Below, piece by piece: positions 1 through 7,132 of a DNA stretch of 11,927 bases. The DNA comes from Deltaproteobacteria bacterium (GTDB taxonomy: Bacteria; Desulfobacterota_B; Binatia; Binatales; Binataceae). Positions within the stretch are counted from its first letter, which is position 1. Each line of letters opens with the position of its first letter. A program made the position numbers and the translations under genes. The stretch is taken from positions 1 through 11,927 of the forward strand of contig JAKAVX010000035.1 in NCBI GenBank assembly GCA_021827465.1. Reading direction: 5' to 3'. The notes beneath the pieces were generated by a model. The model saw nothing but the letters and a program-made list of their open reading frames with translations. It ran no database searches and was not told the origin of the DNA.

Positions 1-1
1 T

Positions 2-139
2 CCGCATGCCCTCGCGAGTCGGAGGCTCGCCGCAAAGTGCCAGATCAAGGTCATCGCCGATGTGCTCGGCCACAAGTCGACCGAAACGACGATGGAGTAC
101 ACCTCAATCGACCTGGTGGAAACGGCGGCGAGAAACTGA
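2..139 (+). CDS. Tyrosine recombinase/integrase, C-terminal fragment (5' end outside window)
   Basis: Only the last 45 codons are visible, ending at TGA 137-139. The frame reads IKVIADVLGHKSTETT followed by MEYTSIDL. This is the C-terminal end of the tyrosine recombinase catalytic domain: LGH carries the conserved second His/Trp position, and the Tyr nine residues later in YTSID is the expected nucleophile that forms the 3'-phosphotyrosine link. The family cuts and rejoins DNA for site-specific integration, excision or dimer resolution. The first visible residues read PHALASRRL, where homologues usually have Arg-His; a C missing from CGCCAT would explain this, so a frameshift just upstream is possible but cannot be tested here. 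The stop lies 10 bp before the left end of the IS1182-type element. Family assignment is firm; its role and intactness are unknown. Confidence 0.8.
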   Translation, partial: PHALASRRLAAKCQIKVIADVLGHKSTETTMEYTSIDLVETAARN

Positions 140-149
140 CCCCTTCCTC

Positions 150-189
150 GGGGGCACCCAAAAGCGGCCAGCTGTGAGACTGTAGCGCA
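150..189 (+). repeat. Left terminal inverted repeat of the IS1182-type element
   Basis: Positions 155-185 (starting cacccaaaagcggcc) are the exact reverse complement of 1760-1790. Matching continues imperfectly on both sides: outward through a run of five G, with one extra base on the right copy, and inward through 4 further positions with one mismatch. A perfect 31-bp inverted match 1.6 kb apart around a transposase gene is direct evidence of element ends. Confidence 0.9.
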
Positions 190-266
190 ACTCAATGAGA
201 TGCCGACGCGGCGTTTCTCGTGATCGGATAGAATTAGAGAAACCGCTTCGCTCTTCTTGAGGGACC

Positions 267-1659
267 ATGACGTACAACCTCATCACTGCCGAACGCGATC
301 AACTATGTCTGCTCCCTCCTTCGTTGTCACACTGGCTTCCTGAGGACCATCTGGTTCATCAGGTCCTCGAAGCCGTCACGTGCTTTGACGTGGAGCCGTT
401 TCTGCAGCGCTAAAATGCGCAGGGGATGGGGCAGGCCGCCTTCGACCCGTCGGTGATGATTGCGATTCTGCTGTACGGGTATTGCATCGGTGAACGGTCG
501 AGCCGCCGCCTGGAACGTCGCTGCTATGAGGATGTCGCATTCCGAATCGCTGCGGGGAACCATCAGCCGCACTACGACGAGCGCGCGCTTTCGCCGCGAT
601 GATGAGGAAGCGCTCAACGGGCTGTTCGTCCGGGTCTTGGATCTGTGCGCGAAAGCCGGCATGGTCAAGGTCGGGGAAGTGGCCATCGGCGGAACCAAGA
701 TTATGGCGGGCGCATCGATCGAGGCGAACCGCAGTCGCAAGTGGCTCGAGGAGCAGGCGAAGGCGACGCTGGCCGAGGCCGAAGCGAAGGATGCGGCCGA
801 AGACGCGTTGCACGGCACGGATTGCCGCGGCGACGAACTCCCGGAAGATCTTCGCAAGCGCGCGTCGCGGTTGGCGAAACTGCGTGCCGCCAAAGAAGAA
901 CTCGACAACGAGCAGCGCGCTAAGGACCTGGAATTTGCCGACCACCTTGCCGAGCGCGAGCGGAAAGAGGAAGAGAACGGAAAGCGGTTGCGTGGTCGCA
1001 AGCCGCAACCACCGCCTGTTGACGAAAAGCAGAACGTCAACCTCACCGACCCCGAAAGCCGCATCATGAAAGACCGTCGCGGCTTTCTTCAAGGCTACAA
1101 TGCGCAAGCGGTGGTCAGCGAAGATCAGGTGATCCTTAGCGCGGAGATCACCCAGCAAGCCAACGACGTCAACCAGTTGGAACCGATGCTTAAAGCGGCC
1201 GATGCGAACCTGGATGCGCTCAGCCGCCTCGCCGTGGTCGGAACGGTTCTTGCCGATGCCGGATACTGGAGCGAAGAGAATGCGACGGGCGAGATTGCCT
1301 TCGAGCACGACCTCCTCATCGCGACGCGCAATCGCCATCGCGCGCGGGAAGCGTTCGAAGCACAAGGTTCACCACGTGGGCGGATTGCGGAACGCGCGAC
1401 ACCACGCGAGCGCGTGGAACGGCGCCTGCGAACCAAGGACGGGCGCGAAACCTACGCTCGCCGTGGGGTGATCGTGGAGCCGGTGTTCGGTCACATCAAG
1501 GAATGCCGTCGTGGCCGGCGCTTCATGCGGCGCGGCATGACGGCCTGTTCGAGCGAGTGGAAGTTGATGGCCACCGCGCATAACCTTTGCAAGTTACACA
1601 CCGCAAAACGCAAAAAGTTACTCGTAATTTCAGCGGAACACGGTCAGCCACGGCGCTAA
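267..1659 (+). pseudogene. IS1182-family DDE transposase, disrupted
   Basis: The frame starts at ATG 267 (MTYNLITAERDQLCLLPPSL) and reads the typical N-terminal DUF772-like region, including AFDPSVMIAILLYGYCIGE. It is broken by an in-frame TAA at 411-413, and the same frame hits a second stop at 600-602. A shift to another frame between about 560 and 590 restores homology at ARFRRDDEEALNGLF, and that frame runs to TAA 1657-1659. The DDE nuclease part shows GGTKIMAGAS where the family has DGTK, so the first catalytic Asp looks replaced by Gly (ggc for gac). The second Asp (LADAGYWS) and the Glu (VEPVFGHIKE) are present. A charged coiled linker lies at about 740-1000. The protein would cut and paste the element through its inverted ends. 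Three independent lesions make it almost certainly dead. Confidence 0.88.
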
Positions 1660-1754
1660 CGTTCAGGCTAACGAGGCGTCTTACAACCATTCCGCGTCGG
1701 TCATGTTAGCGATTCGCCACGCCGCTGACACATGCGCCCGCACGGCGCTCGTCG

Positions 1755-1796
1755 CTGCACTACAGTCTCACAGCTGGCCGCTTTTGGGTGTCCCCC
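1755..1796 (-). repeat. Right terminal inverted repeat of the IS1182-type element
   Basis: Positions 1760-1790 (ctacagtctcacagctggcc and onward) are the exact reverse complement of 155-185. The outer tip reads gggtgtccccc against gggggcaccc on the left, so the two tips differ by one inserted base. Confidence 0.9.
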
Positions 1797-1852
1797 GGGG
1801 ACCGGGCCAGGCGGCTTGAAGCAAGGGGCGACCTAGCGCGCGGCCCCGCACA

Positions 1853-2263
1853 CTACTTGCGAAAAATGAAGTGCTTGCTAACGAAATAATTCACGGGGAA
1901 CAGCGTGGGGATGCAGATAAGACGCGCTTGCATGGTGTTCAGTGGGAAATACGTCGTCAGCACGGTGACCGCTGCCAGCAAGAGCGCCCACAACGCGACC
2001 TGACCGATGAAGTATGCCGCGGCCTGAACCGACAAGGTCTTCTTCGCCGCCTTGAACACGATATAGCGTAGCGCGCAGAACTGAAAAATCGCCGAACAGC
2101 TATAGCCGACTGACACCGCCACGGGTTGATAGAGCCGCCCCGCGAGAGCAGCATGCAGCACGGCCAGTTCCAGGGCAAGCGCGGCGACGCTCACCAATCC
2201 ATAGGGCACGAACGAACGAGAGAAAGGTCCATGCTCTACGGCGGCTTTAAGGCGCGCAGCCAT
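1853..2263 (-). CDS. gtrA: GtrA-family membrane protein (putative lipid-linked sugar flippase)
   Basis: A 136-residue protein made almost entirely of four hydrophobic segments, at about residues 17-42, 47-70, 81-107 and 111-134. It ends in the family-typical short basic tail after an aromatic helix (NYFVSKHFIFRK). Length and topology match the GtrA family (PF04138), whose members are thought to flip undecaprenyl-phosphate sugars made by GtrB across the inner membrane. The start at ATG 2263 (MAARLKAAVEHG) is chosen because the first helix follows 16 residues later, as in the family. The frame stays open upstream, but there it reads through insertion-sequence DNA. No strong ribosome binding site is visible. 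It lies downstream of gtrB on the same strand, with about 0.9 kb of IS5 remnant between them, so it may have lost its native transcription. Family assignment is good; the sugar carried is unknown. Confidence 0.82.
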   Translation of the reverse strand: MAARLKAAVEHGPFSRSFVPYGLVSVAALALELAVLHAALAGRLYQPVAVSVGYSCSAIFQFCALRYIVFKAAKKTLSVQAAAYFIGQVALWALLLAAVTVLTTYFPLNTMQARLICIPTLFPVNYFVSKHFIFRK

Positions 2264-3171
2264 GCGAGCGAACAGATAGGTCAGCGGTCGGACCAGCGGG
2301 GGGTGTGCCCTGCAACGTGACTCCGCGCTACGAGTCGAAGCAGGGCTGGAGGCCATCTCATTATGGGCTCCGTGGCAAAATGAGAGCGCACCCGAGAAAG
2401 ACGAAACCGAGATAGTCTTCTGCGTGATGCGAGTAGCGAACCACGATGCGTCGATAGTTCTGAAGGCAAGCGAAGAGGCGTTCGACTTCCCAACGAAGTT
2501 TGTACCGGCGCCGGGGGGAACCGTCTTGGGGGGCGGGCCGGCGACGATTCCAGCGGTGCGGAGCAATCATGCCGGCGCAGGCTACGTCCACAATGAGGTG
2601 TTCCGGGCGTTCCTTCAGTAACCCGTGGCGCGGAAATTTATCAGCGAGCGTTACTTCATGCGGTGAAGCACTCTCGATGCATAGGGCGATAGAAAAAGCA
2701 GCGCCGTCTGTGGTTCCCATGATCTTGGTTCCGCTGCCGCGTTTGGTCTTCCCGATGCAAGAGCTCCCCTCTTTGCCGAGGTGAACGTGCCGGTGGCGAA
2801 ACTCTCTCGAAGATCGATACCATCGCGTTCGCGCAAGTCCCGTGCAAGTTGTTCGAGGATCCGTCTGAAGACGCCGGCTTGGGCCCATTGCTGGAGCCTT
2901 CGGTGGCACATCTGATACGAAGGGCATTGATCGGGGAAATCGCGCCACGGCGCTCCGGCTCTCAACACCCGAAGGACGCCATTGAGAACCGCACGCGAAT
3001 CCTTCCAGGGTCGATCCCGGCCATCGTCTCAAGGTCTTGGTCGAGGGATCTGCGGTCGAGGACGGACCACCGCTCGTCCGCAAAACCCATGAACGCAAGC
3101 GTACGGGATTCCTCTCAAGAAACGCTAGACCCGGTTTACGAGACGCGCTTTAGTAGCATAGTGGGTCGATC
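2264..3171 (-). mobile_element. Decayed IS5-family (IS427-like) insertion between gtrB and gtrA
   Basis: The 908 bp between the gtrA start and the gtrB stop are filled mostly by a degenerate IS5-type transposase on the minus strand. The gap matches the usual 0.8-0.9 kb size of IS427-group elements. Candidate ends lie at about 3130-3165 (gtttacgagacgcgctttag) and 2300-2360, but I could not find a convincing terminal inverted-repeat pair, so the limits given are those of the gap, not the element. Confidence 0.7.
2361..3090 (-). pseudogene. IS5-family transposase, multiply frameshifted with internal deletion
   Basis: Homology is spread over at least three reading frames. From ATG 3090 the frame reads MGFADERWSVL. 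A second frame, from about 3050 to 2760, reads a premature stop and then RPWKDSRAVLNGVLRVLRAG, GAPWRDFPDQCPSYQMCHRR and IDLRESFATGTFTSAKRG. A third frame, from about 2770 to 2361, reads CIGKTKRGSGTKIMG, IESASPHEVTLADKF, GMIAPHRWNRRRPAPQDG and WEVERLFACLQNYRRIVV. This is the expected order of an IS5/IS427-type DDE transposase. FATGTF replaces the usual F-x-DGTF, so the first Asp appears lost. The residues between the second Asp (LIVD) and GMIAPHR are mostly deleted. The Glu in WEVERLF remains. IS427 elements can use one programmed frameshift, but these lesions exceed that. Confidence 0.85.
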
Positions 3172-4191
3172 CTAACGACGCTCGCCGGTCCGCACAGAGT
3201 CGCGACGGCCACGTGGTAGGTCGAGATCATCGGCTGCGGTTCCGGTAATTGACGCAATGGAGGTTCGCGGTATTCGGCTCGCGGTCAAGTAAGTCCGGCC
3301 GACATATTCGCCAAGCACCCCGAAGAAAAACATCTGAACACCGCCGATAAGCAGCACTGCGACCATCAGCGAGGCCCAGCCAGCTGCGTAGATCGTGAAG
3401 TCCTGGGGATCGAAGAGTCGATACGCTGCCACGGCGATCGCAAGTATAACGCCACCGCACGCAAAGAACAGCCCGAGAACCGTAACTAGGCGCAGGGGAG
3501 CCGTGGAAAAGGAAAACGCAAGGTGCGACCAGACCTGCACGGACTTCGTGAATGTGTACGTGCTGCGCCCAGCAACGCGGGCGTAATGCTTTGCCGGAAT
3601 CTGCGCAATCCGGGATGTCACCTGGAACAGAAGGCCATCCACGTATGGTTGGCGCCCTTCGTAGGCGCAAATCATTTTGGCGACGTCGCGGCGCAGAATC
3701 TTGTACGGCGAGAGATAGATTCCCCTCGGCTTGCGAATGACCCACTGAGCGAACCTATCGTTGAATTGGCTGCCCAAGTTTTTCCATAGCGCCTGTTGTT
3801 TTGAGGTAAAGTTGGCATAGACGACATCTGCTTCGGTTTGTTCCAAGGCCGCCACGAGTCGCGGCAAGTCATCTGGATCGTGCTGCAGGTCGTCGTCCAT
3901 GATTGCGATGTATTCGCCCCGTGCTAAGTCGAGGCCGGTCAGTATGGCGCAATCTTGCCCGAAGTTTCGTCGTAGGTCTACGCCAATAACGCCAGGGTGC
4001 GACTGGCTAAGCTCGCATATCGCCCGCCACGACCCATCCGGTGAGTCATCGTTGACCAAGATAATCTCATACGTCTTTGAGGCGCGGTCCATCGCTTGCG
4101 TAATGGCGGAGACCAGGGGGCGCAGACAGTCTTCGGAACGATATACCGGCACGACGATGGAGAGTTCCGGCTCGAGTTTCGGCGACCTCAT
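3172..4191 (-). CDS. gtrB: GtrB/ArnC-like polyprenyl-phosphate glycosyltransferase (GT2)
   Basis: A 339-residue protein. Residues 10-230 form a GT-A family 2 domain: SIVVPVYRSED at the N-terminus, NDDSPDGS at 47-54, RNFGQ at 75-79, and the metal-binding MDDDLQHDPDDLP at 98-110. Two transmembrane helices follow, at about 232-257 and 267-292, then GEYVGRTYL, the signature ending of the DPM1-like GtrB/ArnC group. Such enzymes move a sugar from a nucleotide donor onto undecaprenyl phosphate at the inner face of the membrane. The start at ATG 4191 puts the first beta strand at residue 10 and follows the stop of the upstream aminotransferase by 21 bp, so the two are almost certainly one operon. All conserved residues looked for are present. 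The donor sugar is not readable from sequence; the aminotransferase suggests an amino deoxysugar, but glucose or another hexose is equally possible for this family. Confidence 0.9.
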   Translation of the reverse strand: MRSPKLEPELSIVVPVYRSEDCLRPLVSAITQAMDRASKTYEIILVNDDSPDGSWRAICELSQSHPGVIGVDLRRNFGQDCAILTGLDLARGEYIAIMDDDLQHDPDDLPRLVAALEQTEADVVYANFTSKQQALWKNLGSQFNDRFAQWVIRKPRGIYLSPYKILRRDVAKMICAYEGRQPYVDGLLFQVTSRIAQIPAKHYARVAGRSTYTFTKSVQVWSHLAFSFSTAPLRLVTVLGLFFACGGVILAIAVAAYRLFDPQDFTIYAAGWASLMVAVLLIGGVQMFFFGVLGEYVGRTYLTASRIPRTSIASITGTAADDLDLPRGRRDSVRTGERR

Positions 4192-4212
4192 CCTATGAAC
4201 ACCTCGCTCGCT

Positions 4213-5379
4213 TTAGCAATCGGTTACCCCCAATCGCGTAGGGCGAAACGCGGAAACCGACTCGATAACGCGGTCTTGGTCGCTCGGCGTCATACCGGTG
4301 TAGAAAGGCAGCCGGAGAAGACGCTCACTTACGGATTCCGCCACCGGACAGTCGCCGGTACGCCCGCCCAGCCGCTGCCCCATTTCGGACGAGTGCAGTG
4401 GAATATAGTGAAAGGTTGCGGTTATACCGGCATTCTTTAGGTGCGAAATAAGGGCTTGCCGGCTCTGGACGTCGGGCAGCATGAGATAGAACATGTGATA
4501 GGGTTGCTCGCAGTATGGAGGAACGTAAGGGAGACCGACGCCGACCTGTTTGGCCCAATCCGCCAGTCCTTCCGCATAGTGATTCCAAAGCGCCTCGCGC
4601 CTTTGTTGAATCGACTCGTATGCCTCCAATTGCGCCCACAGGAACGCCGCCAACATGTCGGATGGGAGATAACTTGAACCGAGTGCTACCCACGTGTACT
4701 TGTCAATCTCTCCCCGGAAATAACGGCTGCGATTCGTCCCTTTTTCCCGTACAATCTCGGCTTGTTCAATGTAGCCACGATCGTTGATAAGGAGTGCGCC
4801 GCCTTCACCGCACGTTACATTCTTAGTTTCGTGAAAGCTTTGGGTAGCGAACGCGCCAAACGTTCCCAGATACCTGCCATGGTATCTGCCGAATAGGCCG
4901 TGCGCGTTATCCTCAACGACCGCGATCCCATGCTTCTGCGCCGTTGCCACGATGCTGTCCATTTCGCAACCGACCCCTGCGTAGTGCACGGCAACGAGTG
5001 CCCTTGTTCTCGGCGTTACCAGCAACTCCAGCGCCCGTTCGTCGATATTCAGCGTGTCGGGCCGGATATCTGCAAAGACAATACGCGCGCCACGCAGCGC
5101 AAATGCGTTGGCGGTAGCGACAAATGTGAACGATGGGACAATGACTTCATCCCCGGGTTCAACGCCGAGCAATAACGCCGACATTTCGAGCGCGTGCGTG
5201 CAAGAGGTCGTCAAGAGGGCTTTCGGGACGCCAAGCGTCCGTTCAAAGAAGTCGTGGCATTTGCGCGTGAAAGCCCCGTCGCCGGAGATGCGGCCGTACG
5301 CGATCGCGTCTGACATATACGCTCGCTCGCTCGCAACCGAAGTAGGCCGGTTAAACGGAATGGCTTCGTTGGGATGCAT
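4213..5379 (-). CDS. wecE: dTDP-4-amino-4,6-dideoxygalactose transaminase (WecE/RffA-like)
   Basis: A 388-residue DegT/DnrJ/EryC1 aminotransferase, PLP-dependent fold type I. It aligns by eye with E. coli WecE over its whole length: IPFNRP at the start, SGDGAFTRKC, TTSCTHALEMSALLL, GDEVIVPSFTFVATANAF, VHYAGVGCEMD, VVEDNAHG with the pyridine-binding D157, SFHETKN with the Schiff-base K186, EIVREKGTNRSRYFRG, DKYTWVALGSSYLPSD and HMFYLMLPD. The expected reaction converts dTDP-4-keto-6-deoxyglucose plus glutamate to dTDP-Fuc4N in the cytosol. ATG 5379 (MHPNEAIPFN) is chosen because IPFN is where WecE homologues begin; the frame is open to 5778 but that extension has no counterpart in the family. 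No clear ribosome binding site is seen at 5379. It is the first recognisable gene of the minus-strand operon. The exact stereochemistry of the product is inferred. Confidence 0.92.
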   Translation of the reverse strand: MHPNEAIPFNRPTSVASERAYMSDAIAYGRISGDGAFTRKCHDFFERTLGVPKALLTTSCTHALEMSALLLGVEPGDEVIVPSFTFVATANAFALRGARIVFADIRPDTLNIDERALELLVTPRTRALVAVHYAGVGCEMDSIVATAQKHGIAVVEDNAHGLFGRYHGRYLGTFGAFATQSFHETKNVTCGEGGALLINDRGYIEQAEIVREKGTNRSRYFRGEIDKYTWVALGSSYLPSDMLAAFLWAQLEAYESIQQRREALWNHYAEGLADWAKQVGVGLPYVPPYCEQPYHMFYLMLPDVQSRQALISHLKNAGITATFHYIPLHSSEMGQRLGGRTGDCPVAESVSERLLRLPFYTGMTPSDQDRVIESVSAFRPTRLGVTDC

Positions 5380-5778
5380 CGCTGCGAAAGATTCGCCATC
5401 CCAGGCGGGCGACCTTCGCGGCGGCGGAGCGCCTCGGCCCGGCCGGTGCCGGCGCGCAAGCTCAGCCAACCATTGAACCACGAAGCCGGCAGGATCGCTT
5501 CTTGCGGTCGTATTGCCGACGACCTGGAGCACGCGCATTGGATAAGCCCAAGCATTGCTGGACAGAGGCGCCGGAACCCAAGCGGCGACCATATCGCCGT
5601 TTTGGGAAGGCAGAAGTTTGGTCCAACTGACAACGATATATACGGTCCACGTCACTTCCTGATTCAGGCGAGCGCACACGGCAGACTCCCCGTTGTCCTG
5701 AGCGTTGAACGGTTCTTTCGCCGCTTTTGAACTGCCCCCCGAGGTTTCGAGCGGAGCATAGCTGACCCCGAAAGCCGG
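5380..5778 (-). other. Unassigned open frame continuous with the aminotransferase
   Basis: The minus-strand frame used by the aminotransferase is free of stops for another 133 codons upstream, back to a TAA at 5779-5781. Part of it looks protein-like (for example EVTWTVYIVVSWTKLLPSQ and AWVPAPLSSNAWAYPMRV), with hydrophobic and aromatic residues well spread, while the part nearest 5379 is Arg/Pro-rich and looks like noise. An ATG at 5538 and GTG at 5679 are possible starts. I do not recognise a family. It could be a decayed fragment of an older gene that read into the operon, an N-terminal extension, or chance. Another frame, at about 5750-5820, reads IDYVVTGDATGNNRLSGS, which also looks coding-like and would fit a frameshifted relic. 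Confidence 0.3.
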
Positions 5779-5781
5779 TTA

Positions 5782-6233
5782 TTTCCTGTGGCGTCGCCGG
5801 TAACGACATAGTCGATTGCTATGCATGCGTTCGCACGTAGGTCATGCCGCGTTCTCCAGCGTACATGGCCAGTGCTGATCCTGCAGAAACAATTTATCGG
5901 GATACACTAGCCTTGCGTTGTCGGGTAAAGGACTGGCGCGGTGTCTGTGCATTGCCGCTCGACCCGTTCCCCGTCCCTCCCCATTGGAACTGTTCGTGAG
6001 GTTTTCCCTCAAGGAGCTCGCCCAGCAAGTTTCATCGAGAGGGTTATGGATCGTTCGTGTAGCTGTTACCTTCACGCAAAGCTCCCCGCGCTAGGCAGGG
6101 GCTGGATTTTCCAGTCCGCGTATAGTCCCAGTAAGTCGCAGAGGAGTGCGGAGAGGCCCCCTACCGCGATTAAGAGAGGGTGTTTGGTCCGCGACGATAG
6201 GAGTAATGCACTCCGCCGCATCGCGGGGCCTTC
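5782..6233. other. Apparently non-coding stretch between divergent genes
   Basis: No frame on either strand gives a recognisable protein. It lies upstream of the minus-strand operon and of the plus-strand IS66 remnant, so a promoter for the glycan operon could be here, but no -35/-10 pair stands out. Short inverted repeats occur at 6080-6117: ccccgcgctaggcagggg, then ctggattttccag. They are not followed by a T-run. Positions 6151-6175 match 9751-9778 (see repeat entries), followed by aggagtaatg at about 6199-6208, which has the look of a ribosome binding site and start whose reading frame soon ends. Confidence 0.5.
6151..6175 (+). repeat. Short dispersed repeat, copy A
   Basis: gagaggccccctaccgcgat plus taaga here matches gagaggcctgcccctaccgc plus gattaaga at 9751-9778, with three extra bases in copy B. 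The 16 bases cctaccgcgattaaga are identical. Weaker matching extends about 20 bases upstream. Both copies sit 30-60 bp before an ATG on the plus strand. Confidence 0.7.
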
Positions 6234-6642
6234 ATGTCAGCATCAGTGGCATCGCACTTGCGCGCGCCTCGTCGCCGCTGGCCCCTTTCTGAAAAGCAAC
6301 GGATCGTCGAGCTTGCGCTGCGCGAGGGCGCATCGATTTGCGCGGTTGCGCGTGAACAGGGCGTCCACCCAACCAGCCTGTGTCATTGGCGGGCGCGCTA
6401 CTGTGCTGGGAAACGGGGGCCGTCAACGTCGGCGCAGCGAGTTCGCGCCAGCGCGCCAAGTCCGCGGTTGCTCCCCGTGACGATCGCCCCTGCGTCTTCG
6501 TCCTCGCACCGGTCTCCGCATTCGGCTGCATACAGCGGTAGCGTTGTGGCTCGCGTTTTCGGCTAGCGCGACGCTGCGGAACGAGAGTGCGGCGCTGGAC
6601 GCCGCCTTGGTGTGCGCCTTGGTCGCGCAGTTGCGGCGATGA
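6234..6642 (+). pseudogene. tnpA: IS66-family TnpA (orfA), frameshifted
   Basis: From ATG 6234 the frame reads RRRWPLSEKQRIVELALREG then VAREQGVHPTSLCHWRARY, the helix-turn-helix of IS66 TnpA, which resembles IS3/IS911 OrfA. The frame continues to RLLPVTIAPASS and stops at 6566 (110 residues). The conserved end expected of TnpA is found in another frame: SATLRNESAALDAALVCALV then AQLRR, ending with TGA 6640-6642. A frameshift between about 6480 and 6560 therefore splits the gene. The restored stop overlaps an ATG at 6639 (ATGA), the usual tnpA/tnpB junction in IS66. TnpA is thought to assist TnpC-driven transposition. Confidence 0.78.
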
Positions 6643-6961
6643 GCGTCGTGGTAACCGGGATGGCGAACGGGGTGGTGAGCGGCATGCGCGGCCGGCTGCC
6701 GGCACGACGGACATGCGCAAGGGGTTTACCGGACTGAGCGCCCTGGTGCAGAACGCGGTAGCGAGCAGTCCGCTCTGCGGTCATTTCTTCGTGTTTCGCG
6801 GGCGGCGCGGCGATCTGATCAAGCTCTTGTGGTGGGACGGAACGGGATTGTGCTTGATGGCAAAACGGTTGGAGCGCGGCCGCTCCATCTGGCCGCAAGC
6901 ACAGAGTGGAGGCGTATCGTTGAGCGCGGCGCAACTCTCGATGCTGCTCGCGGGAATCGAG
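6639..6961 (+). pseudogene. tnpB: IS66-family TnpB (orfB), frameshifted and 3'-truncated
   Basis: The conserved core is clear from about 6705: TTDMRKGFTGLSALVQNAV, GHFFVFRGRRGDLIKLLWW, GTGLCLMAKRLERGRSIWP and LSAAQLSMLLAGIE. This core is in a different frame from the ATG at 6639 that overlaps the tnpA stop, so a frameshift lies between 6641 and 6705. Homology ends at LLAGIE, about 6960, where the usual short basic tail is missing; beyond that the plus-strand frame only reads through the reverse of another gene to a stop at 7049-7051. TnpB of IS66 is an accessory protein of unknown mechanism. No trace of the large tnpC transposase follows, so this is a remnant. Confidence 0.82.
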
Positions 6962-7090
6962 GTTGACTATCACGGCTGCGCCGATGGCGATATATACCCA
7001 GCACAGGGAGATTCGATCCACGCCGAATACGCGGGAGAGCACCCCCCTTAGCCGAGCCTCTGGGCCAAAGGATGGCTGGGCCGACCCCAT
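6961..7090 (-). pseudogene. Inverted 5' fragment of a paralogue of the adjacent GT-C-like gene
   Basis: Read on the minus strand from ATG 7090 the frame gives MGSAQPSF and then SLCWVYIAIGAAVIVNL before running into tnpB sequence. The downstream gene begins with SSRWIYIAIGVAVIINLVML. Over 44 bases (minus strand 7001-6958 against plus strand 7188-7231) I count 38 identities. The codon differences are two synonymous and three conservative (Val/Ile, Ala/Val, Val/Ile). That pattern is what a diverged coding paralogue would show. Only about the first 44 codons remain, up to and including most of the first membrane helix. It lies head to head with the intact gene, 42 bp between the two starts. It cannot make a functional protein. 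Confidence 0.65.
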
Positions 7091-7120
7091 GAATCACGGG
7101 AAATCGTATCGCGGTCGCAT

Positions 7121-7126
7121 AGGAGG
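7121..7126 (+). promoter_or_regulatory. Strong ribosome binding site deciding a TTG start
   Basis: aggagg lies 6 bases before TTG 7133-7135. It is the best Shine-Dalgarno match noted near any start here, and it supports the non-ATG start of the membrane protein gene. Confidence 0.7.
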
Positions 7127-7132
7127 CTCCAG

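Larger units (their letters stand above)
150..1796 (+). mobile_element. IS1182-family insertion sequence, inactivated
   Basis: The element is bounded by inverted ends (150-189 and 1755-1796) that enclose a single transposase gene reading rightwards. Its size of about 1.65 kb and its one long DDE transposase fit the IS1182 family. The ends are still a perfect 31-bp match, but the transposase carries several lesions, so the element could move only with help in trans. No convincing target-site duplication is visible: the left flank is C/T-rich (cccttcctc) and the right flank begins ggggacc. Exact tips are uncertain by a few bases because both ends run into G/C homopolymers. Confidence 0.85.
6234..6961 (+). 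mobile_element. IS66-family remnant (tnpA-tnpB only)
   Basis: Two of the three IS66 genes are present in the normal order with the normal ATGA overlap, both damaged; the tnpC-bearing two thirds and the right end are missing. The left end should lie between 6176 and 6233 but no terminal repeat can be paired because the right end is gone. The break at about 6961 joins directly to an inverted gene fragment. Confidence 0.78.

Noticed and set aside
376..1365. 329-codon minus-strand open frame across the IS1182 transposase
   Set aside because: Its sequence is the shadow of the transposase; the plus strand has clear IS1182 motifs and flanking inverted ends.
1853..2566. 237-residue form of GtrA
   Set aside because: The N-terminal 101 residues are read from the IS5 relic; the family is about 120-150 residues and ATG 2263 fits.
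2361..3090. Programmed frameshifting as explanation for the split IS5 transposase
   Set aside because: IS427-group elements use at most one programmed shift; here there are at least two shifts, a stop, an internal deletion and a probable loss of a catalytic Asp.
4213..5679. 488-residue form of the aminotransferase starting at GTG 5679
   Set aside because: The extra 100 residues have no counterpart in WecE-type enzymes, which begin at IPFN; ATG 5379 is preferred.
6151..6175. ops/JUMPstart-like element (cgcggtag on the reverse strand)
   Set aside because: The match to ggcggtag is short, copy B points the wrong way for any downstream glycan gene, and there is no surrounding JUMPstart sequence.
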